This document shows, piece after piece, positions 14,466 through 23,444 of a stretch of 23,489 nucleotides of DNA. The stretch covers positions 1-23,489 of the forward strand of contig CAZVWV010000049.1 of NCBI GenBank assembly GCA_964631745.1, read 5' to 3'. The position numbers and the translations under genes are program-made. The notes below the pieces were generated by a model. The model did not search any database. It worked only from the letters and a program-made list of their open reading frames with translations, and was not told the origin of the DNA. Origin of the DNA: CAZVWV01 sp964631745 (GTDB taxonomy: Bacteria > Bdellovibrionota_C > UBA2361 > JBGSMV01). Position 1 is the first letter of the stretch. Every line of letters starts with the position of its first letter.

Positions 14466-17053
14466 AATTTGAGGCCCTAGAACTTTGGTATTTTTATGTT
14501 GCCTGCGGACTAGCTGTATTGGCGCTCGCCTACTATGGGATTCAAACTAAGAGCTTTAAGAAAAGTTTGATTTTTGCGCTCAAAGTTTTGGCCTGCTTGC
14601 TGATTGCGGCTTCCGTTTTTAATCCGGTGTATGAGCGTTTCAAGAGTTTCTCTGATGCTATCTTACTTTTAGATGTCTCAGGCAGTATCGATAGCGGAGT
14701 TGCGCAGGATTTACTGACGCGCGCGCGGGAGCTGGAATCACAGGGGATCGGTATCAAGATGCTCCCTTTTGCAAAAAAAAGCCTGGGGCTGCCGTTGGCG
14801 CTGCCCGGGTCTAGCAGCTATCAAGAGATTCGAGGTTCATTCGGCGCTCTTGATACGGGCGGCACCGATCTCGAAGCGGCCTTGCAGACACTTAAGGGTT
14901 ATCAGAATGCAAAGGTGCTTTTAATTTCAGATGGATTTTCGACGCAAGGGGACGAGACCAGAGCCCTCTCTGAGTTAGCAACTGGCGCGGTCTCGATGTT
15001 CCCGCTTACAAAAGAAGTCCCCACAAATTTTGGTGAATTTAGTATCGTAGATTTAAATCTTCCGCTCTTGGCGGCCGCTCAAAAAAGTGTCGATATCAGA
15101 GTAACGGTGAGGAACACGACCAAGCGCAGCCAAGCGGGAACTTTGCAGGTAAAGCACTCAAACAAAATAGTATATCAACGAGAGATTCAGCTCGCGGCGG
15201 GCTCAGAGCAGCAATTTTTGGCGAAGAGCGATCCAACGAAGGAAGGTATCGGGGAGGTGCAAGCTACCTTGACTCCACTAGATAAAGCCACAGCGCCAAG
15301 CGATCAGATCGCTTACCTATCTTCTGAAGAGCGTGAGAAGGTTCTTATGGTCGAGGGGGCGAGTGAAGATGGGCAGTTTTTACGAGAGGTGTTAAAGGAG
15401 CAGCGTTATAAACTGACGAGTGTCGAGGCCGCAGGGGCCAAAGAGTCATTTGCAGAACTTAAGAGTTTCAAGAGTGTCATTTTTAACAACGTCGCCCTTA
15501 ATCAGTTGCCGAGCGGTACGGATCGCTTAGTCGAGCAGTACATCAACGATGGCGGTGGATTTATTATGTTGGGTGGCCCCAGAAGTTTTGGTTTGGGGGG
15601 CTATAAGGATACGGCCATTGAGTCGGCCATGCCGCTTGATTTTCAGCCACCGCAAACGGAACAAAAGCGGCTAAATATCGCGCTTGAGCTTGTGCTGGAT
15701 AAATCAAAGAGCATGGCTGAAGGAGAGAAGTTGGAGTTCGCCAAAGAGGCCGCCCGCGAAGTTGTACGCAAAATGAAGGACGACGATTTGGTGGGCGTGA
15801 TGGGATTTGATACGGCGCCCTTTGAAATCGTGAGACTTGGGCAGCTTGCGAATATTCGTGAACAAGCGCTGGAGCGTATCGGTAGATTGTTTCCAGCTGG
15901 TAAGACAAACTTAATGCCCGCCATGGATGAGGCTAGACGTAGACTCGAAGTTGCACCAGCGGGCCGTAAACATATGATCGTGCTGACGGACGGCCAGGTG
16001 CCAGACGGCGGGCCGTATTATATCGAGATGGCCAAACAGCTAAGGTATTCCGGAATAACGCTCTCTACTATCATGTTGGGCGCCGAGTCAGATCTTGGGC
16101 TTTTGCAATCCATGGGTGAGGCTGGCGGCGGTGGGTACTATCAGGTTACAGACCCGCGCTCGCTGCCCAGTATCTTCTTAAGAGATATCAAAATCTCGAC
16201 CGGCGAGAAAACCATGAAAGAGCAGCAAGATTTTCCTGTGAGAGCCGGTCCCGATGATATCGTTAGCACCTCGGTGAGAAACTTTCCACCACTAAGGGGG
16301 TATGTGCAAACACGCAAAAAAGATCGCGCCACGCTGGAGCTTGTCACTCTTGTGGCGGATAAGGCCGAGCCGCTCTTGGCCTCTTGGAGTTACGGAAAGG
16401 GCAGGGCTATCGCCTTTACGTCTGATGCCAGCGGGCGTTGGTCGAATTATTGGGTAAGCTGGCCAAAATTTCAGATGTTTTGGGGAGAATTGGTGGAGGC
16501 CTCCGAGACCAAGAGTGAGAGCGCAGGCGCCTCGATTGATTATGATTTGAAGCACTATCTTAAAAACGGCTCATTATTTTTGGATTTTACCGTTTACAAC
16601 CACGACTTAGAGCAAGCTCTAGAAGCCAACCTTTCTTTGCCCTCTAGTAAAGATACCCGGATGGAGTTTGAAAAAATCTCTGCCGGGCATTACATTGGCA
16701 GATTAGATCAGCCACTTGCGGGCAAATACGTATTTAACGCAAGAGTCGGAGAGCAAGCTCTTACCGCCGCAGCCTTCAACTTAAGTCCGGAGCTATTTGG
16801 CGAAAAAAAATGGCAAGGCTTTAATCTGCCCCTCTTAAATGAGCTAGCAGATCGCAGTGGGGGAAAGCTAAATCCCGATGCAAATGAACTGAAGTCGGAA
16901 TCAGCAGGTAAATTAGAGAGGGTAGAGCTTAAGGGATATTTCATCGGTCTAGCGTTAGTCTTGTTGATGCTAGAGATTGCGCTTCGCGAAGGGTTGCTGC
17001 GCATGCGAACTATAAAGATTTTACCAACTCGAAGAACTCAGTATAGGGCATGA
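14462..17053 (+). CDS. Membrane protein with two vWA domains and a glutamine-amidotransferase-like segment
   Basis: This is an 863-residue protein. Helices lie at about 9-27 and 36-54, and a first vWA domain has the D71-V-S-G-S75 motif. A strand-rich Ig-like region follows at about 205-280. Residues about 345-395 contain INDGGGFIMLGGPRSFGLGG, typical of the glutamine-amidotransferase-like domain fused to membrane vWA proteins. The second vWA has D413-K-S-K-S417, then GKTNLMP and VLTDGQ, a complete metal site. A last helix at about 829-848 anchors the C-terminus. The start overlaps the previous stop as ATGA. The last 44 bp overlap the convergent ATPase gene. It is likely the main effector of the MoxR system. 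Confidence 0.85.
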   Translation: MKFEALELWYFYVACGLAVLALAYYGIQTKSFKKSLIFALKVLACLLIAASVFNPVYERFKSFSDAILLLDVSGSIDSGVAQDLLTRARELESQGIGIKMLPFAKKSLGLPLALPGSSSYQEIRGSFGALDTGGTDLEAALQTLKGYQNAKVLLISDGFSTQGDETRALSELATGAVSMFPLTKEVPTNFGEFSIVDLNLPLLAAAQKSVDIRVTVRNTTKRSQAGTLQVKHSNKIVYQREIQLAAGSEQQFLAKSDPTKEGIGEVQATLTPLDKATAPSDQIAYLSSEEREKVLMVEGASEDGQFLREVLKEQRYKLTSVEAAGAKESFAELKSFKSVIFNNVALNQLPSGTDRLVEQYINDGGGFIMLGGPRSFGLGGYKDTAIESAMPLDFQPPQTEQKRLNIALELVLDKSKSMAEGEKLEFAKEAAREVVRKMKDDDLVGVMGFDTAPFEIVRLGQLANIREQALERIGRLFPAGKTNLMPAMDEARRRLEVAPAGRKHMIVLTDGQVPDGGPYYIEMAKQLRYSGITLSTIMLGAESDLGLLQSMGEAGGGGYYQVTDPRSLPSIFLRDIKISTGEKTMKEQQDFPVRAGPDDIVSTSVRNFPPLRGYVQTRKKDRATLELVTLVADKAEPLLASWSYGKGRAIAFTSDASGRWSNYWVSWPKFQMFWGELVEASETKSESAGASIDYDLKHYLKNGSLFLDFTVYNHDLEQALEANLSLPSSKDTRMEFEKISAGHYIGRLDQPLAGKYVFNARVGEQALTAAAFNLSPELFGEKKWQGFNLPLLNELADRSGGKLNPDANELKSESAGKLERVELKGYFIGLALVLLMLEIALREGLLRMRTIKILPTRRTQYRA

Positions 17054-18176
17054 TGGGGTAACCATCGTAGGTGGTGGAGGAACGGCCGGGGAATACGCAT
17101 ATACACTTTGCCTTGGGCACAATGACTTTTAAGGCTGAAAAACCAGCGCCAAAATCCCGTATGTCCGGATTATCCTTGGTCTTTATTTCCACCCCCAGAA
17201 TATCTCCCCTGGGCGTTTCGATAACTAAATCGACCTCTACGTCATTTTCAGTGCGTATGAAGGAAAGCCTTAGATCCTTTCTAAGATAGTTCGAGATTGT
17301 AATCACTTGATTTATGATCCAGGTTTCGAAGTAGTTTCCGTATGCAAAAGTTTTTGGTAGCAGCTTTGCGCTAAGCTGCCCCTGCAATGCTCGAAGGACC
17401 CCAGTGTCAAAGAAATAGAATTTTGGGCTAACTTTAAAGCGCTTTCTTTCGGAATATGAAAAAGCAGGGAGAAATGAGCCTACCAAAGTTTCCTCGAGGA
17501 TTGAAAAGTATCCTTTTACCGTTGGAGCTGACATAACTACATCGCGCGCAAGGTTTGCATAGTTTAGTTGCTCGCCATTACATTGCGCTGCAATCCGCAA
17601 GAATCGAATAAAGGCACCAAGGTTTCTACTGGCACCTTCCGCGATAATTTCCTCATTCAGATACACCTCAGCATACGATCTAAGATTCTTTTCAGACTCC
17701 AACTCACTTTCTGCCAAAACATTTGGAATCAGGGTGCCTCGGCTTAGAATTCGATCCAGGAAGAAATTGTTCGGCAGTTCGTCCAGGGTTAAGGGAAAGA
17801 GGGTTTCTTTCCAGGCGCGTCCGCCAAGCAGGTTTGCCTGACCGCGCTTAAGTTTGCGCGCGCTGGACCCACTGAGAATAAATTTTTGGGGAATCTTTTC
17901 GTCGATTAGTCTTTGAATCTCATCTAATAACTCTGGAATTTTTTGCACCTCGTCTAGAAACACGTGCGTGTATTTTTGATTGAGGGCTTTAAGTTCAGAA
18001 TAAATACTTGCAGGATTGGCCTTAAGTTGGGAATACGTGGCGGTATTTAGTAAATCTAGTTCATAAAGCGAATCTTTAGAGAAGGTGTTCCTAACTAGTG
18101 TGGTTTTCCCAGTCTGCCTAGGACCGAATAGAAAAAAATGTTGATTTTTCGGGAGGTTAAGCTGTCGTGAAATCAT
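17010..18176 (-). CDS. AAA_14/DUF4143-family ATPase
   Basis: This 388-residue protein has Walker A GPRQTGKT at 18-25, Walker B HVFLDEVQK with D75-E76, and the sensor FILSGSSARKL, all typical of the AAA_14 domain. The C-terminal DUF4143 part has a PD-(D/E)xK-like pattern, E-V-D-L-V-I-E then GVEIKTKDN, in roughly the last 90 residues. Members are frequent in accessory and defence regions. Their function is not settled, and the nuclease-like motif suggests DNA binding or cleavage. It is a single gene, convergent with the vWA operon and sharing 44 bp with it. The ATG has no conspicuous ribosome-binding site. Confidence 0.85.
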   Translation of the reverse strand: MISRQLNLPKNQHFFLFGPRQTGKTTLVRNTFSKDSLYELDLLNTATYSQLKANPASIYSELKALNQKYTHVFLDEVQKIPELLDEIQRLIDEKIPQKFILSGSSARKLKRGQANLLGGRAWKETLFPLTLDELPNNFFLDRILSRGTLIPNVLAESELESEKNLRSYAEVYLNEEIIAEGASRNLGAFIRFLRIAAQCNGEQLNYANLARDVVMSAPTVKGYFSILEETLVGSFLPAFSYSERKRFKVSPKFYFFDTGVLRALQGQLSAKLLPKTFAYGNYFETWIINQVITISNYLRKDLRLSFIRTENDVEVDLVIETPRGDILGVEIKTKDNPDIRDFGAGFSALKVIVPKAKCICVFPGRSSTTYDGYPIMPYTEFFELVKSL

Positions 18177-18353
18177 ACTTTAGATATACCACGGAAATCT
18201 AAAATAGGCAATCGCTGCTTTGGAGTTACTTTCTTGGATGTTTGCCTGGAAATGTTTGGGTGCCCTAGCGGCTATCTCACATTTGAACCCTAATAGTGCA
18301 AAACATGGTTGAACGCGTGAATACTTTAGACTAAATGATTTCACATATTCGCT

Positions 18354-19259
18354 ATGGAAATTTCCAATCATAACGGCGGGCGTGGGGCACAGGGTGCCTC
18401 TGCTGAAGCTAAGCGTGCGTTAAGTGCAGTTTACATCGGACTGAACAGACCGTATCTTCTTGGACATAGGGAGCATTTGCTCGGAATTGATCAAGCAATT
18501 CCTGGCAGATTGAAGGATCTCAGGGTGTGGTGCTCGCAATTGGACCGGGCCGTCATCGAACGCTCTTCGATGTTTAAGCTTCCGACCCATACCTCGGAGC
18601 CAGGGCGCCCTGGTACCTTTATGAATCGGTTCTATTTTGAAGCGCGAGACCAGAAGCTGATTTCAGATTTAGATATACTAGATAAACAAAGGGAATTATT
18701 TCCAGATATGCTGCAAGGCTTCGCACAAAACACGCTTTCCGATGGAGCAGTATTAAATATCGCCAACCTGAAATCGCCCGAGAGTATTGCAAGACATGGG
18801 GAGAGCCACGCGGATCAACGTTTCGTGTACGATCGGCTGCGCTCAAGAATAGTCTGCCAAGATCTGCGACAGGTGGAGACTACCGTGCGGGAGCTACTTG
18901 GAAACTTGCCGTTGGCAATGTGGGGCGCGCCCGGCCACAAGCTAGACGAAGCTTTTCCCAGCCTGGTCAGATTTAGGAACTACTTCAAAGAGGGATCGTT
19001 TTATGGGGGAGTTGGCAGGCCGCTTCGTATGTGCTCGCTGGTCGTTGCCATGGATCAGGACTTCTGCTTCGAAGTCCAGGTCATGACCCAGGATGCGCAC
19101 TTGGGCACCAAGCTAGATCATCCGTTTCATGTGGCAAAAACGAAAACACTTCCGGAGCATGCCGATAGCTGGCTCAATCGCCTCCTCTTCAAAATCAGCA
19201 TTCAAGACTCTGAACGCTACCTAGCCTCATCTGAAAACCCCGCCAACACGACCCTTTAG
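18354..19259 (+). CDS. Protein with RelA/SpoT-like nucleotidyltransferase motifs
   Basis: This 301-residue protein resembles a RelA/SpoT synthetase fold in its second half. VYDRLRSRIVC (158-168) corresponds to D-L-x-x-x-R-I-V. RFRNYFKEG (206-214) corresponds to K-D-Y or K-N-Y-F. CFEVQVMT (238-245) corresponds to E-I-Q-I-R-T with its catalytic glutamate, and DHPFHVAKT (255-263) to the final H-x-x-x-K. The Gly-Tyr-Arg-x-x-His loop of true (p)ppGpp synthetases is replaced by GRPLRMCS, so the guanine-stacking tyrosine is absent and substrate may differ. The first 140 residues match nothing I know. It is 46 bp before the response regulator and in the same direction. The fold call is inference from motif order. 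Confidence 0.45.
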   Translation: MEISNHNGGRGAQGASAEAKRALSAVYIGLNRPYLLGHREHLLGIDQAIPGRLKDLRVWCSQLDRAVIERSSMFKLPTHTSEPGRPGTFMNRFYFEARDQKLISDLDILDKQRELFPDMLQGFAQNTLSDGAVLNIANLKSPESIARHGESHADQRFVYDRLRSRIVCQDLRQVETTVRELLGNLPLAMWGAPGHKLDEAFPSLVRFRNYFKEGSFYGGVGRPLRMCSLVVAMDQDFCFEVQVMTQDAHLGTKLDHPFHVAKTKTLPEHADSWLNRLLFKISIQDSERYLASSENPANTTL

Positions 19260-19305
19260 CCGAACACAATCCCGGCCGAATACTAAACCCAGAGGTAGCA
19301 GCACA

Positions 19306-19725
19306 GTGAAAAGCATTCTTGTAATCGACGATTGCCCCGAATATCGTTCTATAATCTCTACTATATTGCTGGACGCCGAATACGACGTTTGGGAAGCCTC
19401 CTCGCCTGATGAGGCTTTTGCGATATTGCGAGTGGAGAATATGGATATGATCATATGCGATCTGCATATGCCCTTTACCTCAGATGAGCGCTTTCAGGAA
19501 TATGAAGTCTCTTACAGAGTCGGCATTAACACCATAAAAGAGCTCTCGGGCGTGTTTCCGTTTAAGCCAATTATTGCAATAAGCGCCGCGCCGCCCTCAG
19601 AGCTGCGAGCTATGACCTGTGATCTCGGTCTGGTTCCGGCGCTGAACAAGCCTTTTCAGGCCGAGGAGCTTTTGTTGGTGGTAGCGCGCTCTTTTGCCGA
19701 TCCCCTGGGCGATGTAGTGCATTAG
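19306..19725 (+). CDS. Single-domain response regulator
   Basis: This 139-residue protein starts at a GTG preceded by AGAGG, with 10 nt between. It is one receiver domain: acidic pair D8-D9, phosphoacceptor D52 in CDLHMPF, Ser93 in AISA, and Lys115 in NKPF. There is no output domain, so it would act by protein contact or as a phosphate shuttle. The loop after D52 is longer than usual (about 15 extra residues, FTSDERFQEYEVSYR). A hybrid kinase 2.2 kb downstream is the nearest possible partner. Confidence 0.9.
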   Translation: MKSILVIDDCPEYRSIISTILLDAEYDVWEASSPDEAFAILRVENMDMIICDLHMPFTSDERFQEYEVSYRVGINTIKELSGVFPFKPIIAISAAPPSELRAMTCDLGLVPALNKPFQAEELLLVVARSFADPLGDVVH

Positions 19726-19788
19726 GTATTCGCCTAAAGTTATTCGCTGAACACTCCGATCTAAGAGGAGGACGACAAGGAATAGTCG

Positions 19789-20685
19789 ATGTACAAAGTC
19801 ACAGCAAATAATAGCTTTGGCAGGGCCCAATACTCAGTCTTTGCTCAAAAGTCGCGTCAAGGGTTAGGCCGCGAACTAACCATAGAGATGAATCTTAAGG
19901 GGAGAGAAGACGACGCTGTCAAAGTAAGTCTAAGCAAGAATGCGAAAGAGGCGGCATCGGCCGCAGATGCTGCTCTGCAACCTAAGCAGGAAGGTTACAT
20001 CGTGGGAGCCCTCAAGCAGATTGCAGGTGTTTCCAAACGCATCTCTGATCTTAAGAAAACTTTAGAGACTGGCGCTTTGACCGATGCTCAGAGGCAGGCC
20101 ACCGAAACTGAAATTACCAATCTATCCACAGAATATTCCTCCATTGTAGGCAGTGATCAGTATCATGAGCTCTTGCGTATAGTTGATGCGGTAAATCAAG
20201 GGATTCAATCGGGACAAGATCCAAGAAAGTTCTATAAAACCTTGGCGTCGCAGCGCGGACTGCTTGGCGATGATATTCTTGGTCTAATTCAGCACGGAAC
20301 TTCTTTTAACTTAGGAGTTATCAGTGGTTCACTAAGCACGTTAGGCAGCGCTGACTTATCAAATGTGCTAAATGACGGGAGTGTGCTCGGTACGATTTCT
20401 AGTGCGGTAAATACTGCCTGGAACGCGCTGTCCGGCCCAGATGTTCAGACTACCCAAACGGCCCCTGTTGCGGCAGAGGTAATAAAAACGCTTCCGAATG
20501 AGATTAATCCCCAAGTTACCTCATTCGTTGGTCCAGATGACGTGACGCTTTCCTTGAGGAGCTTTTCAACAGACGACTTACTGACGGCTGCGCTTAACGG
20601 CTTGGATATCGGGCCTGTATCGGTGCTCACTCTAACTACCAAGCCTGATAAAGACAGCAAAACAGACGAAAAGCTCAACTCCTAA
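19789..20685 (+). CDS. Unknown protein with a flagellin-D1-like helical segment
   Basis: This 298-residue protein has no signal peptide or membrane helix, and AAGGA lies 8 nt before the ATG. Residues about 57-120 read as amphipathic helices with ALKQIAGVSKRISDL, then LTDAQRQATETEITNLSTEY. This resembles the flagellin D1 pattern of A-L-x-x-I-x-x-x-x-x-R-x-x-D-L followed by L-T-D-A-Q-R-x-x-x-x-x-E-I-x-x-L. The N- and C-terminal flagellin signatures are missing, so it is not an ordinary flagellin. The rest is low in cysteine and tryptophan, with a Ser/Thr-rich C-terminus. It lies between the response regulator and FIST genes. I do not recognise its function. Confidence 0.6.
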   Translation: MYKVTANNSFGRAQYSVFAQKSRQGLGRELTIEMNLKGREDDAVKVSLSKNAKEAASAADAALQPKQEGYIVGALKQIAGVSKRISDLKKTLETGALTDAQRQATETEITNLSTEYSSIVGSDQYHELLRIVDAVNQGIQSGQDPRKFYKTLASQRGLLGDDILGLIQHGTSFNLGVISGSLSTLGSADLSNVLNDGSVLGTISSAVNTAWNALSGPDVQTTQTAPVAAEVIKTLPNEINPQVTSFVGPDDVTLSLRSFSTDDLLTAALNGLDIGPVSVLTLTTKPDKDSKTDEKLNS

Positions 20686-20711
20686 AGCTCGCTTCGGTTC
20701 AACTGCGCGTT

Positions 20712-20757
20712 CCAGGTTAAAACACCATTATTTCCTAAAATCTGTAGAGAAACCTGG
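20712..20757. repeat. Inverted repeat between the unknown gene and FIST
   Basis: CCAGGTT (20712-20718) and AACCTGG (20751-20757) are perfect 7-bp arms separated by 32 nt. No T run follows, so this is a weak hairpin or a possible protein-binding site about 45 bp before the FIST start codon. Confidence 0.3.
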
Positions 20758-20801
20758 CGATATTACAGAAGCGACTTCCATTTTATTGGACATGACCGGA
20801 T

Positions 20802-21941
20802 ATGACCATTAAGACGACTCAGTTTAGCTATGACGGCGGTGCCATCTCACCTGTGCCCCCTCAGCTGGGCGCATCTTCTACGCTGCTCCTCGCCTTTGGC
20901 GCGCGTGAGCTAATGGCCGATCCGAGCTTCTCGACAAAACTGCGCAAACTATTCCCCGATACTATTATTTGCGGATGTTCAAGCGCTGGCGAAATCCTTG
21001 GTGAGTGCGTGAGCGACGGGACTGTCGCCATAACGGTTGTGGCTTTCGAGAAAACAAGAATAAGATCTGCTGAGCAGAGAATCTCCCATCCTAGTGATAG
21101 CAATCAAGCAGGAGTAGCATTGGCGCAGAATCTTATCGCCCCAAATCTTGTGCATGTCTTTGTTCTTAGTGAAGGACTATCTATTGACGGAAGCGCCCTG
21201 CTCAATGGGATCTCCTCAGTGCTGCCGAAGGGGGTCGCTATCACTGGAGGGCTGGCCGCCGATGGCAACGCATTCAAAGAAACTTTTGTTCTTTCTGATA
21301 AAGAATCTGGAAGTCGTTTAATCACGGCCATCGGATTCTATAGCGATTCTCTGGCTGTTGGTTACGGATCCTTAGGCGGTTGGGACTCCTTCGGTCCTGA
21401 GCGCGTTGTCACACGCGCAGAGAAAAACGTTCTTTATGAACTTGACGGCCAGTCGGCGCTAACGCTTTACAAGCGCTATCTCGGCGCCTATGCCGACCAG
21501 CTTCCAGCATCTGGTCTTTTATTTCCACTGGCTCTAAGAGTGCCAGACCAGCGCGAGCCGCTGGTGCGAACTATTCTTGCTGTGGACGAAGCCAATCAAT
21601 CGATAACGTTTGCCGGTGATATTCCTACGAACAGCATGGTTCGGCTTATGAAAGCCAATGTTGAACGCTTAGTAGATGGAGCTACTGATGCCGCCGGAAT
21701 CGCGCGGGTTTCGCTGGGCGATATGCAGCCTGAACTGGCAATATTGATAAGCTGTGTCGGAAGAAAGCTGGTGCTTAAACAACGCGTTGAAGACGAGGTG
21801 GAATCGGCCGCGCGGGTGTTGGGCCGAGAGGCTGTGCTTACGGGGTTCTACTCTTACGGTGAGATTGCGCCGTTTGTGCGGGATGCTAAATGCCAGCTTC
21901 ATAATCAAACTATGACTATTACCGCCTTTAGGGAAACTTAA
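20802..21941 (+). CDS. FIST-domain sensory protein
   Basis: This 379-residue protein carries FIST_N and FIST_C. The family landmark CGCSSAGEI is at 57-65. VAITGGLAADGNAFKETFVL lies near the middle, and VLTGFYSYGEIAP near the C-terminus matches the FIST_C hallmark G-F-Y-S-Y-G-E. FIST domains are found with chemoreceptors, kinases and cyclases and are thought to bind small ligands such as amino acids. There is no membrane segment, so sensing is cytoplasmic. The kinase gene begins 3 bp after its stop, a strong sign of one functional pair. Confidence 0.9.
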   Translation: MTIKTTQFSYDGGAISPVPPQLGASSTLLLAFGARELMADPSFSTKLRKLFPDTIICGCSSAGEILGECVSDGTVAITVVAFEKTRIRSAEQRISHPSDSNQAGVALAQNLIAPNLVHVFVLSEGLSIDGSALLNGISSVLPKGVAITGGLAADGNAFKETFVLSDKESGSRLITAIGFYSDSLAVGYGSLGGWDSFGPERVVTRAEKNVLYELDGQSALTLYKRYLGAYADQLPASGLLFPLALRVPDQREPLVRTILAVDEANQSITFAGDIPTNSMVRLMKANVERLVDGATDAAGIARVSLGDMQPELAILISCVGRKLVLKQRVEDEVESAARVLGREAVLTGFYSYGEIAPFVRDAKCQLHNQTMTITAFRET

Positions 21942-21944
21942 CGG

Positions 21945-23321
21945 ATGGATCACCCAAGGCATCGTCTATTAATAAGGCAGCTCAGGAATTCAAAGACCCA
22001 TTTTGAAGGTCTCACGCCAAACGTTCAGCAACTGCTTGCTCAAGTTGACCGAGCATATTTTGATTTCGATGAAGATCGCAGGTTGCTTGAACATGCCACC
22101 AATGTGAGCTCTAACGAACTGATGGAGATCAATCGCCAGCTAAAGCAAGCTTCGCTGGAGGCGCAACAGGCCGCAGAGAACAAGGCCCAGTTTTTGGCCA
22201 GCATGAGCCATGAAATTAGAACGCCCATGAATGGTGTACTGGGGATGTTGGGGATACTTTCAGAGCAGATCACGGATCAAGTTTCACTCGATACGGTAGA
22301 ATTAGCTAAGCGCTCCGCTAAGAGTTTGCTCACAATTATCAACGATATCTTAGATCTTTCTAAGATGGAGGCCGGTAAGTTCACTATCGATGCCCAACCA
22401 GTTTCCGTGCGACAGATAACAGACGAACTGATTGCGGTTTTTTCGGCGGCCTTTAGGGAGCGATCTTTGCAGTTCGTGGCGCATACAACCGAACGCGTGC
22501 CGCAGATTGTTGTCAGCGATGGTGGCAGGCTGCGTCAGATTATTAATAATCTCCTTGGTAATGCGGCCAAGTTCTCTCCGGCGGGGGGCGCGGTTGTTAT
22601 GTGGGTTGATTTTCAAAGATCGGATACCGAGAATAGACTTTATGTCGCGGTGGCTGATACCGGTCCGGGAATTAAATCTGATAAGCTTGATCTGATTTTT
22701 GAGTCTTTTTCGCAGGCGGATAGCTCGATTTCAAGAAATTACGGCGGAACTGGTTTGGGCCTCACCATTTGCAAACAGTTGGTTGAGCTAATGGGCGGAC
22801 ACATCTGGGTGACTAGTATGCCCGAAGTCGGTTCTACCTTTAGGTTTTTTGTAAATTGCCAGGTGCTCGAAGATAACATCGCCAGCAGTCAAGAGGCGTG
22901 TGTTCAGACACAATCAGCAGGAGCGTTTCCGCCGGGGGCACTGGAGAACTTGTCGATTTTGGTGGCGGAAGATAATTTAATTAATCAGAAGATTATTACG
23001 CATGCTCTTAAGAAATATGGTTGCAAGTTAACCATGGCTCAAAATGGGTTAGAAGCCACTCAAAAATTTCTAGAAAATGAATTTGATTTGGTCTTAATGG
23101 ATTGTCAGATGCCTATCATGTCAGGCTTTGAAGCAGCCAAGATGATTAGAAATTCCAAGAAAGGGAAGTCCATTCCTATAATTGCGCTAACGGCCCTGGC
23201 CATGGAAAACGACCGCGAGCGTTGTCGAGCAGCAGGGATGAATGATTATCTTTCAAAACCATACGAGATCGGAGCCGTGGTAGATAAGATTATGCGCTAC
23301 TGTCCGAAGCGTTCGAGATAG
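21945..23321 (+). CDS. Hybrid histidine kinase
   Basis: This 458-residue protein begins with a coiled-coil-like region (about 40-80). A HisKA domain follows with H89 in SMSHEIRTPMNG, then an HATPase domain with NNLLGNAAKFS, DTGPGI and GGTGLGLTI. The C-terminal receiver has LVAEDNLINQ, phosphoacceptor D386 in LMDCQMPIMSG, and K438 in LSKPY. It has no membrane segment or sensor domain of its own, so it is soluble and its input is probably the FIST protein encoded 3 bp upstream. AGGG lies upstream at the limit of useful spacing. A phosphotransfer protein is not present, so the receiver may control the kinase itself. Confidence 0.95.
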   Translation: MDHPRHRLLIRQLRNSKTHFEGLTPNVQQLLAQVDRAYFDFDEDRRLLEHATNVSSNELMEINRQLKQASLEAQQAAENKAQFLASMSHEIRTPMNGVLGMLGILSEQITDQVSLDTVELAKRSAKSLLTIINDILDLSKMEAGKFTIDAQPVSVRQITDELIAVFSAAFRERSLQFVAHTTERVPQIVVSDGGRLRQIINNLLGNAAKFSPAGGAVVMWVDFQRSDTENRLYVAVADTGPGIKSDKLDLIFESFSQADSSISRNYGGTGLGLTICKQLVELMGGHIWVTSMPEVGSTFRFFVNCQVLEDNIASSQEACVQTQSAGAFPPGALENLSILVAEDNLINQKIITHALKKYGCKLTMAQNGLEATQKFLENEFDLVLMDCQMPIMSGFEAAKMIRNSKKGKSIPIIALTALAMENDRERCRAAGMNDYLSKPYEIGAVVDKIMRYCPKRSR

Positions 23322-23418
23322 CGCCGTTCGGCCTTGTCGACCGGCCCCAAAAAGTTGCACTAAATATTAAGCCGAAAGGCAGTACCAAATGCGAACGGGT
23401 GGTGGCTTCGCCCTAAAA

Positions 23419-23444
23419 GGCCGTGCCGCTATGCGGCACCGGCC
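23419..23444. terminator. GC-rich hairpin downstream of the kinase gene
   Basis: GTGCCGC (23423-23429) and GCGGCAC (23433-23439) form a perfect 7-bp stem with a 3-nt loop. Flanking GGCC at 23419 and 23441 extends it past a bulged C. No T run follows, and it lies about 100 nt past the stop. It could be a terminator or part of a dispersed repeat cut by the window edge. Confidence 0.3.
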
